The notes beneath the pieces were generated by a model. It was not told the DNA's origin. It made no database searches and saw only the letters and a program-made list of their open reading frames with translations. DNA of 64,000 nt from UBA7446 sp965657545. Its GTDB lineage: Bacteria > Bacteroidota > Bacteroidia > Flavobacteriales > Flavobacteriaceae. The position numbers were made by a program, and so were the translations under genes. The stretch lies in assembly GCA_965657545.1 (NCBI GenBank), contig CBFHOG010000007.1, positions 1 through 64,000 on the forward strand, written 5' to 3'. Positions 19,118 to 27,774 of this stretch are shown here, piece by piece. How positions within the stretch are numbered: position 1 is the first letter of the stretch; the number at the start of each line of letters is the position of its first letter.

Positions 19118-19710
19118 TACACTTCATTAACTTCCACAAATGGCGGAAATAAATATTTCCTTTTGGTTTGGGTACAAGTGCATACAAATCGGGTTCGGCG
19201 TTTTGCTCCTTTTTGAAAAACACGACCGTCGGAAACACGAAATAGCGTGCCTTGTTCCAATTCAAAAATACATTTTTTATTATTGGGCGGATCAAATTGA
19301 CGTAAGGCAAGCATTAATGATGCATCTGCAGAAAAAGTTGCCTTTGGTTTTTGCATATGTTTTTGCAAAGGTTTTAACAGTGGTTGAGGGAAAAAATCGG
19401 CAGTTAAAAAAGGTGCAACTAACTTCTGAAAGGTGTTTTGCCAAGTTGTACCATGAGGTTTTTGTCTTTTTCTATAATTGGAAAACACGACGTAATGCGC
19501 CCATTCATGCAAAAAAGTAAGCAGAAAACGGTATGGGTTTTCCATAGCGTTAAGGGTGATGGTAAGGGGCTTACCGCGTTGAACACGAAAATCGCCATGT
19601 TTGGTTTTGCGTTGTTGTACCACTTTTATCTGAACATTATTATCTCCAATCAGCGAAGCACATTTTTCCTGTGCTGCTACTGGCAAAAAAGAATAAAAAT
19701 CGAGATTCAT
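19117..19710 (-). CDS. SprT-like zinc metalloprotease-fold protein
   Basis: A 197-residue SprT-like protein. The zinc-protease motif HEWAH is at residues 68-72, inside a helix. The C-terminal part carries cysteines (a C-I-F segment, then FVCTCTQTKRKYLF) that resemble the zinc ribbon of the SprT family. Eukaryotic relatives such as SPRTN cleave DNA-protein crosslinks; the bacterial role is not settled. It is joined to the SDR gene upstream and the DUF389 gene downstream by one-base TAATG overlaps. Confidence 0.82.
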   Translation of the reverse strand: MNLDFYSFLPVAAQEKCASLIGDNNVQIKVVQQRKTKHGDFRVQRGKPLTITLNAMENPYRFLLTFLHEWAHYVVFSNYRKRQKPHGTTWQNTFQKLVAPFLTADFFPQPLLKPLQKHMQKPKATFSADASLMLALRQFDPPNNKKCIFELEQGTLFRVSDGRVFQKGAKRRTRFVCTCTQTKRKYLFPPFVEVNEV

Positions 19711-20393
19711 TAAGGGGTGGTGTTCGAAACGGGAAGCACTTTACCATTATAGAATTGGTGTCCCGTTAAGGCAAATTGTGCTATATAAGCTGCCATGGTT
19801 TTAGCATCCATGGGAACATCTAAACCTGGAAAAGCTTCGGAAAGCATTTCAGTTTGAACAGCACCAAGTGCCAAAGCATTCACAGATGGACCTGAATCTT
19901 TAAATTCCTCAGCGAGCAATTCGGTAAGTATAGAAACTGCCCCTTTGCTGCTGCTATATGCTGCTAAACCTGGAAATTTTGATGTTCCATTTATCCCCCC
20001 CATACTGCTAATATTTACAATATGACTATCGGAGTTCATTTTCGAAAGTAAGGTTCGCGTAAGATTCGCCAATCCAAAAACATTGACTTTATAAACCAAT
20101 TCAAAATCGGACTGCGTGGTTTCTAAAAAAGGTTTGTTGATGAGTTTTCCTGCATTATTAATGAGTACATCAACAGATTTTGGAGCGAAGGAAGTTGACC
20201 ATTTCTGCAATGCTTCATCATCGGAAATATCTAGCGAAAATGCATTTACATTTGAGGCATTTAGGGCCTCGATGGGCGCAATATTACGCGACAATACCCA
20301 AACATGATGTTGATTATCTGAAAACCATTGCGCCATAGCCAAGCCAATTCCCCTGCTTGCTCCTGAAATCACAATGTTTTTTGATGCTCCCAA
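19710..20393 (-). CDS. short-chain dehydrogenase/reductase
   Basis: A 227-residue classical SDR oxidoreductase. The nucleotide-binding GASRGIG is at residues 11-17, the NNAG motif at 79-82, a catalytic Ser near 129, and the active-site pair Tyr146 and Lys150 in YSSSK. An Arg after the first Ser of the glycine motif suggests NADPH preference. The substrate is unknown. It follows pdhC by five bases and is coupled to the sprT-like gene. Confidence 0.88.
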   Translation of the reverse strand: MGASKNIVISGASRGIGLAMAQWFSDNQHHVWVLSRNIAPIEALNASNVNAFSLDISDDEALQKWSTSFAPKSVDVLINNAGKLINKPFLETTQSDFELVYKVNVFGLANLTRTLLSKMNSDSHIVNISSMGGINGTSKFPGLAAYSSSKGAVSILTELLAEEFKDSGPSVNALALGAVQTEMLSEAFPGLDVPMDAKTMAAYIAQFALTGHQFYNGKVLPVSNTTP

Positions 20394-20398
20394 AATAC

Positions 20399-22006
20399 TT
20401 ATACTACCAATCGGATTGGATTTTCAATATAATCCTTAAGGGTTTGTAAGAACTGCGCTCCTGTTGCACCATCTACAGTTCTGTGATCGCATGCAAGAGT
20501 GAGTTTCATCGTGTTTCCGACTACTATTTCACCTTCTTTCACCACTGGTTTTTGTACAATTGCTCCTACAGAAAGTATGGCAGAATTGGGTTGATTGATG
20601 ATTGAAGTAAATTCGGTAATACCAAACATCCCTAAGTTAGAAACTGTAAATGTACTACCGTCCATTTCTTGTGGCGTTAGTTTTTTACTTCTTGCACGAC
20701 CGGCGAAATCTCTTACTTGTGTGCCAATTTGTGGTAAGTTCATTTCATTGGCAAATCGCAATACTGGAACTACCAGTCCGTCCTCTACCGCTACGGCTAC
20801 GCCGACATGCACATGATGGTTTAAGACCATTTTGTCATCAAACCACTGCGAATTTACTTGTGGGTGTTCTTTAAGCGACAACGCAACAGCTTTTACTACA
20901 ATATCGTTAAAAGAAATCTTGGTGTCTGGAATTGAATTGTATTGTTTTCTAAATGCTATAGCAGCATCCATATCCAACTCAACAGAGAGATAATAGTGCG
21001 GAGCACTAAACTTGGAAGTTCCCAAACGCTTTGCAATGGTTTTACGCATTTGTGAGTTTGGAATTTCTTCTTGTTTTTCTTGACCGGCAGGTACAAAAAC
21101 AGTGGGTTGTGCACTTGAAGTTGCAGTAGGCGTATATTGTTCTACATCGCGTTTTACAATACGTCCTGACTCGCCTGTTCCAGTGACAAGCTGTAAATCA
21201 ATTCCTTTTTCTTTGGCAATTTTCTTTGCTAAAGGTGATGCCATAACACGACCTGTATTTGGCGTTGTGACCGTTTCAGTTACAACTGGTGCAGCTACAG
21301 GTGTTGCTTTTGGTGCAGGGGTAGCAACAGGTACTTCTTTTACTTCAGAAATAGCTGCTTTTGGCGCAGCAACAGCTGCAGCCAAAATAGCAGACACATC
21401 AGTTCCAGCTGGACCAATAATAGCAAGAAGTGTATCCACAGGTGCCGTTTCACCTACTGCTGTTCCTATATGAAGTAATACTCCAGAAAAGAACGACTCA
21501 AATTCCATCGTAGCCTTATCGGTTTCAATCTCTGCCAAGATATCACCTTCATCTACAGGGTCGCCAACTTGCTTTAGCCAAGAGGCAACTGTTCCCTCTT
21601 CCATGGTATCACTAAGTCGTGGCATATTAATAATTTCAACACCCTCGGGAATAGCTGCAGGAGCAGCTACAGGAGCAGCTTCAGCTGATTCTACTGGTTC
21701 TGCAGCAGCCTTAGCAGGAGCTTCAGTAGTAGCTGTTTCGCCACTTAGCAGCGCTGTAATATCTTCACCTTCTTCTCCAATAATAGCCAACAACACATCC
21801 ACGGGAGCAGTTTCACCAGCTTGAACTCCGATATGCAAAAGTGTTCCGTCATAAAAGGACTCAAACTCCATGGTGGCTTTGTCGGTTTCAATTTCAGCTA
21901 AAATATCACCTTCAGTTACTGTATCTCCAACATTTTTGAGCCATGTTGCCACAGTTCCTTCTTCCATCGTGTCGCTTAAGCGCGGCATGTTAATAATTGT
22001 TGCCAT
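20399..22006 (-). CDS. pdhC: pyruvate dehydrogenase E2, dihydrolipoamide acetyltransferase
   Basis: The E2 core of the pyruvate dehydrogenase complex takes acetyl groups from E1 on lipoyl arms and transfers them to CoA. Two near-identical lipoyl domains carry Lys43 and Lys164 in ETDKATMEF. Ala/Pro/Val-rich hinges separate them from the E1/E3-binding domain (about 255-290) and the catalytic domain, which ends with the active site His508 and Asp512 in DHRTVDG. The length of 535 residues fits a two-lipoyl E2. It follows pdhA by one base. E1-beta and E3 are not in the window. Confidence 0.96.
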   Translation of the reverse strand: MATIINMPRLSDTMEEGTVATWLKNVGDTVTEGDILAEIETDKATMEFESFYDGTLLHIGVQAGETAPVDVLLAIIGEEGEDITALLSGETATTEAPAKAAAEPVESAEAAPVAAPAAIPEGVEIINMPRLSDTMEEGTVASWLKQVGDPVDEGDILAEIETDKATMEFESFFSGVLLHIGTAVGETAPVDTLLAIIGPAGTDVSAILAAAVAAPKAAISEVKEVPVATPAPKATPVAAPVVTETVTTPNTGRVMASPLAKKIAKEKGIDLQLVTGTGESGRIVKRDVEQYTPTATSSAQPTVFVPAGQEKQEEIPNSQMRKTIAKRLGTSKFSAPHYYLSVELDMDAAIAFRKQYNSIPDTKISFNDIVVKAVALSLKEHPQVNSQWFDDKMVLNHHVHVGVAVAVEDGLVVPVLRFANEMNLPQIGTQVRDFAGRARSKKLTPQEMDGSTFTVSNLGMFGITEFTSIINQPNSAILSVGAIVQKPVVKEGEIVVGNTMKLTLACDHRTVDGATGAQFLQTLKDYIENPIRLVV

Positions 22007-22007
22007 A

Positions 22008-23006
22008 TTATAATTTGTGAGAAATAAATGGGTAGTCTTTTTGTTCGTAAACAGCGTCGTACATCAAACTCTTTTCTGGGAATGGAGACGATTCTGCAAA
22101 TTCTTCGCATTCTTTAACACGTGCTTTTACACTTGCATCAATTGCTGCTAACTCCTCTTCAGAAGCGTATCCTTCTTTTAGAACAATGTCTTTGACCTGC
22201 GTAATTGGATCTATTTTGCGGTATTCTTCCACTTCGTCTTTGGTGCGGTAATGTTGCGCATCAGACATGGAATGACCACGATAACGGTATGTTTTCGCCT
22301 CTAAGAATGTAGGGCCATCGCCGCGTCGTGCGCGCTGAATGGCTTCATCTATCCCTTCTGCAACAGCAACTGGATTCATGCCATCAATTGGACCACAAGG
22401 CATTTCGTATCCTAATCCAAGTTTCCAAATATCAGTGTGGTTAGCCGTACGCTCAACCGATGTTCCCATGGCATATCCATTGTTTTCTACAATAAAAACA
22501 ACAGGAAGTTTCCAGAGCATTGCCAAGTTTAAGGTTTCGTGCAACGACCCTTGACGAACAGCACCATCACCCATAAAACAAAGGGTAACTGCATCGCTGC
22601 CGTGGTATTTATCGCCAAATGCCATACCTGCACCTAATGGAATTTGACCGCCAACTATCCCATGGCCTCCGTGGAAACGGTGTTCTTTTGAAAATATGTG
22701 CATTGAACCACCCAAACCGTTAGAAGTTCCTGTGGCTTTCCCGAACAGTTCAGCCATTACTCTTTTGGGATCAACACCCATTCCTATAGGCTGTACGTGA
22801 TTACGATAGGCTGTAATCATACGATCTTTGGTGAGATCCATGGCGTGAAGAGAACCAGCAAGAATGGCTTCCTGTCCGTTGTATAGATGCAAAAATCCAC
22901 GTACTTTTTGTTGGATATAAACTGATGCAAGTTTATCTTCAAACTTGCGCCAAAACATCATATTCTCGTACCAACTCAGGTAGGTTTCGCGCGTAACTTT
23001 TTCCAT
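22008..23006 (-). CDS. pdhA: pyruvate dehydrogenase E1 component, alpha subunit
   Basis: E1-alpha decarboxylates pyruvate with thiamine diphosphate together with E1-beta. The ThDP-binding motif runs from GDG (146-148) to NN (175-176), and the regulatory loop motif YRYRGHSMSD is present near residue 241. The length of 332 residues is normal for the alpha subunit of the heterotetrameric enzyme. It is first in a minus-strand chain with pdhC one base behind. A -7 element lies 24 bases before the ATG. The partner pdhB must be elsewhere. Confidence 0.96.
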   Translation of the reverse strand: MEKVTRETYLSWYENMMFWRKFEDKLASVYIQQKVRGFLHLYNGQEAILAGSLHAMDLTKDRMITAYRNHVQPIGMGVDPKRVMAELFGKATGTSNGLGGSMHIFSKEHRFHGGHGIVGGQIPLGAGMAFGDKYHGSDAVTLCFMGDGAVRQGSLHETLNLAMLWKLPVVFIVENNGYAMGTSVERTANHTDIWKLGLGYEMPCGPIDGMNPVAVAEGIDEAIQRARRGDGPTFLEAKTYRYRGHSMSDAQHYRTKDEVEEYRKIDPITQVKDIVLKEGYASEEELAAIDASVKARVKECEEFAESSPFPEKSLMYDAVYEQKDYPFISHKL

Positions 23007-23030
23007 AGGATTTGACTGTTATAAGTTGCG

Positions 23031-23038
23031 CAAAGATA
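23031..23038 (-). promoter_or_regulatory. -7 promoter element of pdhA (TATCTTTG)
   Basis: A TAnnTTTG match 24 bases upstream of the pdhA ATG, in the 70-base gap after porV. It probably drives the pdhA-pdhC-SDR-sprT-DUF389 chain. Confidence 0.5.
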
Positions 23039-23076
23039 GGGCAACTAATTCATGGAAAAAAACAAAACGAAAAAGC

Positions 23077-24207
23077 TTAGTAACGTTCTTCGCCAAAGTT
23101 AAATGTTAGTGAAAAACGAAGCGTATTTTCAAGTGGATTTACCACCCTGGTGGCAGAAATCAGGTAGGATAAGTCTATGTCAATGGTATTGTATTTAAAC
23201 CCTGCTCCGACGGTAATAAATTTTCGCGCACCTTTAAGCTCATTTTCGTTAAAATATCCAGCACGTAATGCAAATGATTCGTCGTACATAAACTCAGCAC
23301 CGAGTGCCCAAGTAAATTCTTTTAACTCCTCGCTAAAACCATCAGGTGCGTCGCCAAATGATTTAAAAATTCCCGAAAGAACACCCACATCACTGGGTTG
23401 ACTATAATCCCCGTTCTCATCAACAACACTAGGTGAAGGCACCAAAAGCTTGTTTAGCTCCAAACTTACGTTAAGCTTGTTATAGGAATCAAAAATAAAA
23501 TCAAAACCTCCTCCAAGTTTCAAATTAGTAGGTAAAAAGTCTGACTCACCTTCATCCTCGTATTTAAGTTTTGGTCCAATATTGGAGATGTTAAATCCTG
23601 CGCGCCAAATCCCTGAAAAATTAGAATACGGCACTTCATAAGATTCATAAAAACCTGAGACACCTACGGAAACTGTACTGGCAGCAACACTTTCGTTATT
23701 ACCTGTTGGCAGTTTTAAATCAGAAGTTATGAATGAACCCTGAATAGCCATAGAGAATTTATCGCTAAGTTTTAGCGCATAAGAAGCATCTAAAACAAAT
23801 TCGTTAGGTCTAAGTATTAATGGGTTATTCAAAATTTCTTGTGGGGTGTTACCTGTTATTATCTCACCCAAACTAAAATAGCGTAATCCCACAGCCCAAG
23901 CAGAGCGGTCGTCAATAGCGCGGTAGTAAGTCAGGTTTGCAAGAAAAATATCATTGACAAGTTTGCTCAAATATGGTGTATAGCTGATTGCAGCTCCTAT
24001 TTCGTTAGGTGCAAACGCAAACTTTGCGGGATTCCAATGATTGGAAAAGGCATCGGCAGAAGTGGCAACCCCTTGGTCACCTAAGGCAGCTGAACGTGCG
24101 TCGGGAGCAATATTTAAAAATGGAACTCCTGTAGTAACAACACGATTTTGTGCAAAGGAGAATTGAAAAAGTATGATGAAGAAAAATAGGGTGGTAAGTT
24201 GTTTCAT
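23077..24207 (-). CDS. porV: type IX secretion system outer-membrane protein PorV
   Basis: PorV (LptO) is a FadL-like outer-membrane barrel that works with PorU to receive cargo from the T9SS translocon. The 376-residue protein starts with a signal peptide ending at the FAQ site near residue 20. It then has the conserved opening with SAALGDQGVAT and alternating beta-strand segments up to a C-terminal strand ending in Phe-Asn-Phe-Gly-Glu. ATG at 24207 is chosen: it follows the porU stop by one base and puts the signal peptide at the N-terminus. An in-frame extension into porU has no signal-peptide character. Confidence 0.92.
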   Translation of the reverse strand: MKQLTTLFFFIILFQFSFAQNRVVTTGVPFLNIAPDARSAALGDQGVATSADAFSNHWNPAKFAFAPNEIGAAISYTPYLSKLVNDIFLANLTYYRAIDDRSAWAVGLRYFSLGEIITGNTPQEILNNPLILRPNEFVLDASYALKLSDKFSMAIQGSFITSDLKLPTGNNESVAASTVSVGVSGFYESYEVPYSNFSGIWRAGFNISNIGPKLKYEDEGESDFLPTNLKLGGGFDFIFDSYNKLNVSLELNKLLVPSPSVVDENGDYSQPSDVGVLSGIFKSFGDAPDGFSEELKEFTWALGAEFMYDESFALRAGYFNENELKGARKFITVGAGFKYNTIDIDLSYLISATRVVNPLENTLRFSLTFNFGEERY

Positions 24208-24208
24208 G

Positions 24209-27200
24209 TTATTTAATAATAAGTTTAGCCGAATAGGTGTCGTTTGATTGTGATAACGCAGAAATAAGCTCAATCGTGTACAAGTAAGTACCTTTATTTA
24301 CTTTTTGCCCACTGTAAGAAGTTGCATCCCAACGTAAACTATCTAATAAATACCCCGATGAGGAAACATTTTGACTGCTGTCATATATGCGTTTCCCATC
24401 CATTGTAAATATATACAAATTCGCTTTTAAAAGTTCACGAGGTCGGTTGTGCTGTACAAAAAATGTTGTTTGATTTGTAACAGGATTAGGTGAGTTGAAA
24501 ACACGTTCTATCTTAATATCACTGTTATCCATGACCCAAAACGCAATAGTTTTTGTGCTGGGATTGTTGTACGTATCCCATGCTTTTACGGTAAGGGTAT
24601 GGGCACCTGTTGCCAAATTATTCAAAGGGTAGGATAGCGTTCCTTTGGTAAAATCGTCTAAGGCTGTTGAATAAAAGGCATTAAGCACCAATGGATTCAT
24701 TTGGTTATTATCTAGAACTGCGGTAATGTCGTGTCCAATCCCTCCGGCAGTATTTATACCATTTTCGTCTGCTAAATCTATGATAAGTGCTGGGCTGCTA
24801 AAGACTCTGTCACCATCAATAAAGTTCCTATCGTTGAGATACACGTCAATTTTTGGTCCTTGGTTGTCTTCAGGAGCTAATGAATTTAATCCGCCAATAC
24901 GCAGTTTATCAGAGTATCCGCCTAAGGATTCGCTTTTGTCTTCGTTAAAGGCAATCATGGTTAGTCGAGCTTCGCCAAGATCCAAATCTATATCTTTAGG
25001 TACCACATAATTAAATGTAAATTTTCCATCTTTAACGGTAGATAAACCTTGAAAAATTTGTTTTCCAATGACCTGGAAATCAAATGGATTTTCCTTGTAA
25101 CTGGGATTGCCATCATTGTTTAATACGTTTCGTATTTGATTTTTATCAAACACTTGAAGCGTTACTTCTCCATTAAAATCCTTTTGTATTTCTCCATTTG
25201 GATTAGAAAGCACCCCGCTAAGTGTGATTTTTTTTAGCGCATTCATCGTTTTTTGATCATCTGTAGCAGACTCAATTGGAACACCATTAACATGTGTAAT
25301 ATCAACTTTAGGCTTCGGGGCATTTAATTTGAGGGCAGGATCCCCAATGCAAAAAATGACACGCTTTTGATTGGTATTTCGAAATTCACTTTTTGCTTTT
25401 CGCAATGCTTCTGCAATGCTGGGAGTTTCATCTCTATTTGAGGGAAATAAATATTTCGTGATGAGTTTGTTAAATGCTATTCCTTCGTTTACATAAATTT
25501 GACGTGTAGTAGAAATAAGCCCTAATGCTCCTCCAGTTGGATTTTGATAGAGTAGCTCACCTGCGGTTTGCCTATCGTGATTGTCAAAACGAGTGAATTC
25601 ACATGTTACAACAATAAAAAGCGGATACTTTCCAGGGTGAAATAGGCTTTGAGCCATTTTTTTATCCATCAAGAATTCACTTGCTAATCCGTCCTCTCCA
25701 CCATGACCAAAATACTGAACAGCTAAGGTGCCTTGTGACAGACGATTTTCTAGTGCTAATTTTACTTCTGGATAGCTGTCTCCACCAGCAGAAGCTTCTT
25801 GTTTGTATGAATCAGCAAGCAGCTTTGTCATGTTTAAGAATTGGTTTTCACTGGTAAGATTATCCGCAACTTGATTTAACTCAATTTGTAAAGTATAATC
25901 GTTTTTTGGGGGGAAATAGTCTGCATCATCGGCTAAAATGGTAAAACTATTGTTCCAGCTTCCTTTGTTTTCAGGAGATTCGTAAGCCATTACTTTATCT
26001 ACGGCAACGGTAGCTTGTGTCTTGTTTGAAAACACCATGCGTCCAACCGCCAAATCCATTTCATCTACTGAACCTAAAAGACCCTCGCTAGCATCCATCA
26101 TGGTAAAAAAATCATCGGACATAAATGAATTTGATAAAGAAAAACTAGAAAGGGCATGAAAGGTAGGCACAATCATATCATTACTGCGCGTTCGTTTTTG
26201 ATAATCAAAACTTGTATCGCCAAACAAACACAAATATTTGAGTTGCTTGCCTTGCGAATCATATAAATAGCGCACAAAATTCCGAATTGCTGCAATGTCT
26301 TGTTGGCCTGTGGAAAAGGCTTCGTAAATTTCTTCAAGGGTAACCATTTGGGCTTGCAACCCTCGTTTTTCTTGTCTGTGAGTGATCAATCGCTCCGCTT
26401 CATCTCTATATGCTTCTGAAGTTATAAGCAAATATGTAGTCGTTGGCAGTTTATTGATTTGAGCCAAAAATGAAGGGGGTGAAAACGTGCGTGAATTTCG
26501 TCTAAAGGTTGGCGTTTTGTAGTCCGAAGCCAAGAAAAAGAACTTCTCACCATTTACCGGAATATCTACACCAAATGTTGTTGCATCCACAGGAGGTGTG
26601 TGCACCTTGTCGCTATTCAATTCCCACAGCGATGTTTCTGGTGTTGCTTCAGAAATAGCTAACTCTTGAACACTTGCTGTTGCGTCAAGCGTAAATAAAA
26701 AGCTTGTCCCTGATCCTGAAAGCTTTCTGCTATACTGCGCCAAAATAAAATCCAAATATCCATAAGAACTAAAATCGCCGTTTGCGATATACTCGAGTTC
26801 AGTAGTCACCTCATCAGTAGCACTAGACTGAAGCTGTATTGCACCCGACAAAGAGTTAAAACGCGTTGAAGGTTCTGTTGCGATAATCGTACTGCCTTTA
26901 GATCCAAGCGTGCTGGTTTTTGATTCATCGCCTATGCTAAAATTAAAAGAAGTCTTGATGTTTGCAGCAGAAGCAACTCGTGCAACTACATCGATTGTAG
27001 TTCCATCCAATACATTTGGTGTTTGCAGCGTATAGGTTTCTTTTTGTCCATCTGTAAAACGCTCCCCAAACCAACGCCTGCCCAATGAGCCAATATTATA
27101 TTTATCTTCTTCAATTACCGTTTGGTAAATCCCAGCATGAACTGCAGTAGATGAAACAACCTCTTTCCCATTTTCAACCACAACCCGTTTTCCATCCGAA

Positions 27201-27637
27201 GTTCCATAGGTTATATAATAGGTTGCCGTGTTATGATATAGGTTTTTAAATGTTTGACTTTCTGCATTCCAAGTATCACCTGCATACCCCATGAATAAAA
27301 TATAATCTTCATCGTCAAAAGATCCGTTGTCTTCACCAACAACCCACAGGGCATTCTCATAGAGCGTTTCTACTTCAGCAGCATTTTTTAACGGAAGCAT
27401 TTGACCACCACGTCCAAAAACACGGAGCGTTTTTGGATCAACATTGTCAATGGGTATTCCCAATTGTTTTAAAAAGTTTTTATCCAATTTCTGAACCCCT
27501 GTTTCTTCAACTGAAAAACGATACCAAGACGTAATGGTACTATCCAAAAATGGATGTAATGGGATGGGTTGAGCAGAAACCAGCATCCACAAAGAGCAAA
27601 AAATCGAAACAAAAAAGCCTGCGTTTTTTATTGTCAT
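24209..27637 (-). CDS. porU: type IX secretion system sortase PorU
   Basis: PorU is a gingipain-like (peptidase C25) cell-surface enzyme that removes the C-terminal sorting signal from T9SS cargo and attaches the cargo to the surface. The 1142-residue protein has a signal peptide (about residues 1-22), an N-terminal beta-rich region and the C25 domain with catalytic His645 (FGHGG) and Cys679 (VVTCEF). Ig-like regions follow, and the protein ends in its own T9SS-type C-terminal domain (a NPVTNQTTFF segment and a KGTYLYTIEL segment). It is upstream of porV by one base and divergent from gldJ, as in other gliding flavobacteria. Confidence 0.95.
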   Translation of the reverse strand: MTIKNAGFFVSIFCSLWMLVSAQPIPLHPFLDSTITSWYRFSVEETGVQKLDKNFLKQLGIPIDNVDPKTLRVFGRGGQMLPLKNAAEVETLYENALWVVGEDNGSFDDEDYILFMGYAGDTWNAESQTFKNLYHNTATYYITYGTSDGKRVVVENGKEVVSSTAVHAGIYQTVIEEDKYNIGSLGRRWFGERFTDGQKETYTLQTPNVLDGTTIDVVARVASAANIKTSFNFSIGDESKTSTLGSKGSTIIATEPSTRFNSLSGAIQLQSSATDEVTTELEYIANGDFSSYGYLDFILAQYSRKLSGSGTSFLFTLDATASVQELAISEATPETSLWELNSDKVHTPPVDATTFGVDIPVNGEKFFFLASDYKTPTFRRNSRTFSPPSFLAQINKLPTTTYLLITSEAYRDEAERLITHRQEKRGLQAQMVTLEEIYEAFSTGQQDIAAIRNFVRYLYDSQGKQLKYLCLFGDTSFDYQKRTRSNDMIVPTFHALSSFSLSNSFMSDDFFTMMDASEGLLGSVDEMDLAVGRMVFSNKTQATVAVDKVMAYESPENKGSWNNSFTILADDADYFPPKNDYTLQIELNQVADNLTSENQFLNMTKLLADSYKQEASAGGDSYPEVKLALENRLSQGTLAVQYFGHGGEDGLASEFLMDKKMAQSLFHPGKYPLFIVVTCEFTRFDNHDRQTAGELLYQNPTGGALGLISTTRQIYVNEGIAFNKLITKYLFPSNRDETPSIAEALRKAKSEFRNTNQKRVIFCIGDPALKLNAPKPKVDITHVNGVPIESATDDQKTMNALKKITLSGVLSNPNGEIQKDFNGEVTLQVFDKNQIRNVLNNDGNPSYKENPFDFQVIGKQIFQGLSTVKDGKFTFNYVVPKDIDLDLGEARLTMIAFNEDKSESLGGYSDKLRIGGLNSLAPEDNQGPKIDVYLNDRNFIDGDRVFSSPALIIDLADENGINTAGGIGHDITAVLDNNQMNPLVLNAFYSTALDDFTKGTLSYPLNNLATGAHTLTVKAWDTYNNPSTKTIAFWVMDNSDIKIERVFNSPNPVTNQTTFFVQHNRPRELLKANLYIFTMDGKRIYDSSQNVSSSGYLLDSLRWDATSYSGQKVNKGTYLYTIELISALSQSNDTYSAKLIIK

Positions 27638-27774
27638 ATATAAAGATAACGGTGGATGTAAGTTAATTGTATTTGATATTTAGATATACTATTTTTGATT
27701 TGACAGCGTTTAGTAATTATAAAACGGATGATTTATTCGTATATTGCACCATTGTTATGATTTGAAACTTACAA

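Noticed and set aside
21102..21824. Long open frames on the plus strand opposite the E2 linker, rich in Ala, Ser, Thr and Val
   Set aside because: They are antisense to the Ala/Pro-rich hinges of pdhC, whose composition keeps the opposite strand free of stops. No start context or family resemblance.
24208..24273. Upstream extension of porV into porU
   Set aside because: ATG at 24207 gives a proper signal peptide and a one-base gap to porU. The extension adds no family sequence.
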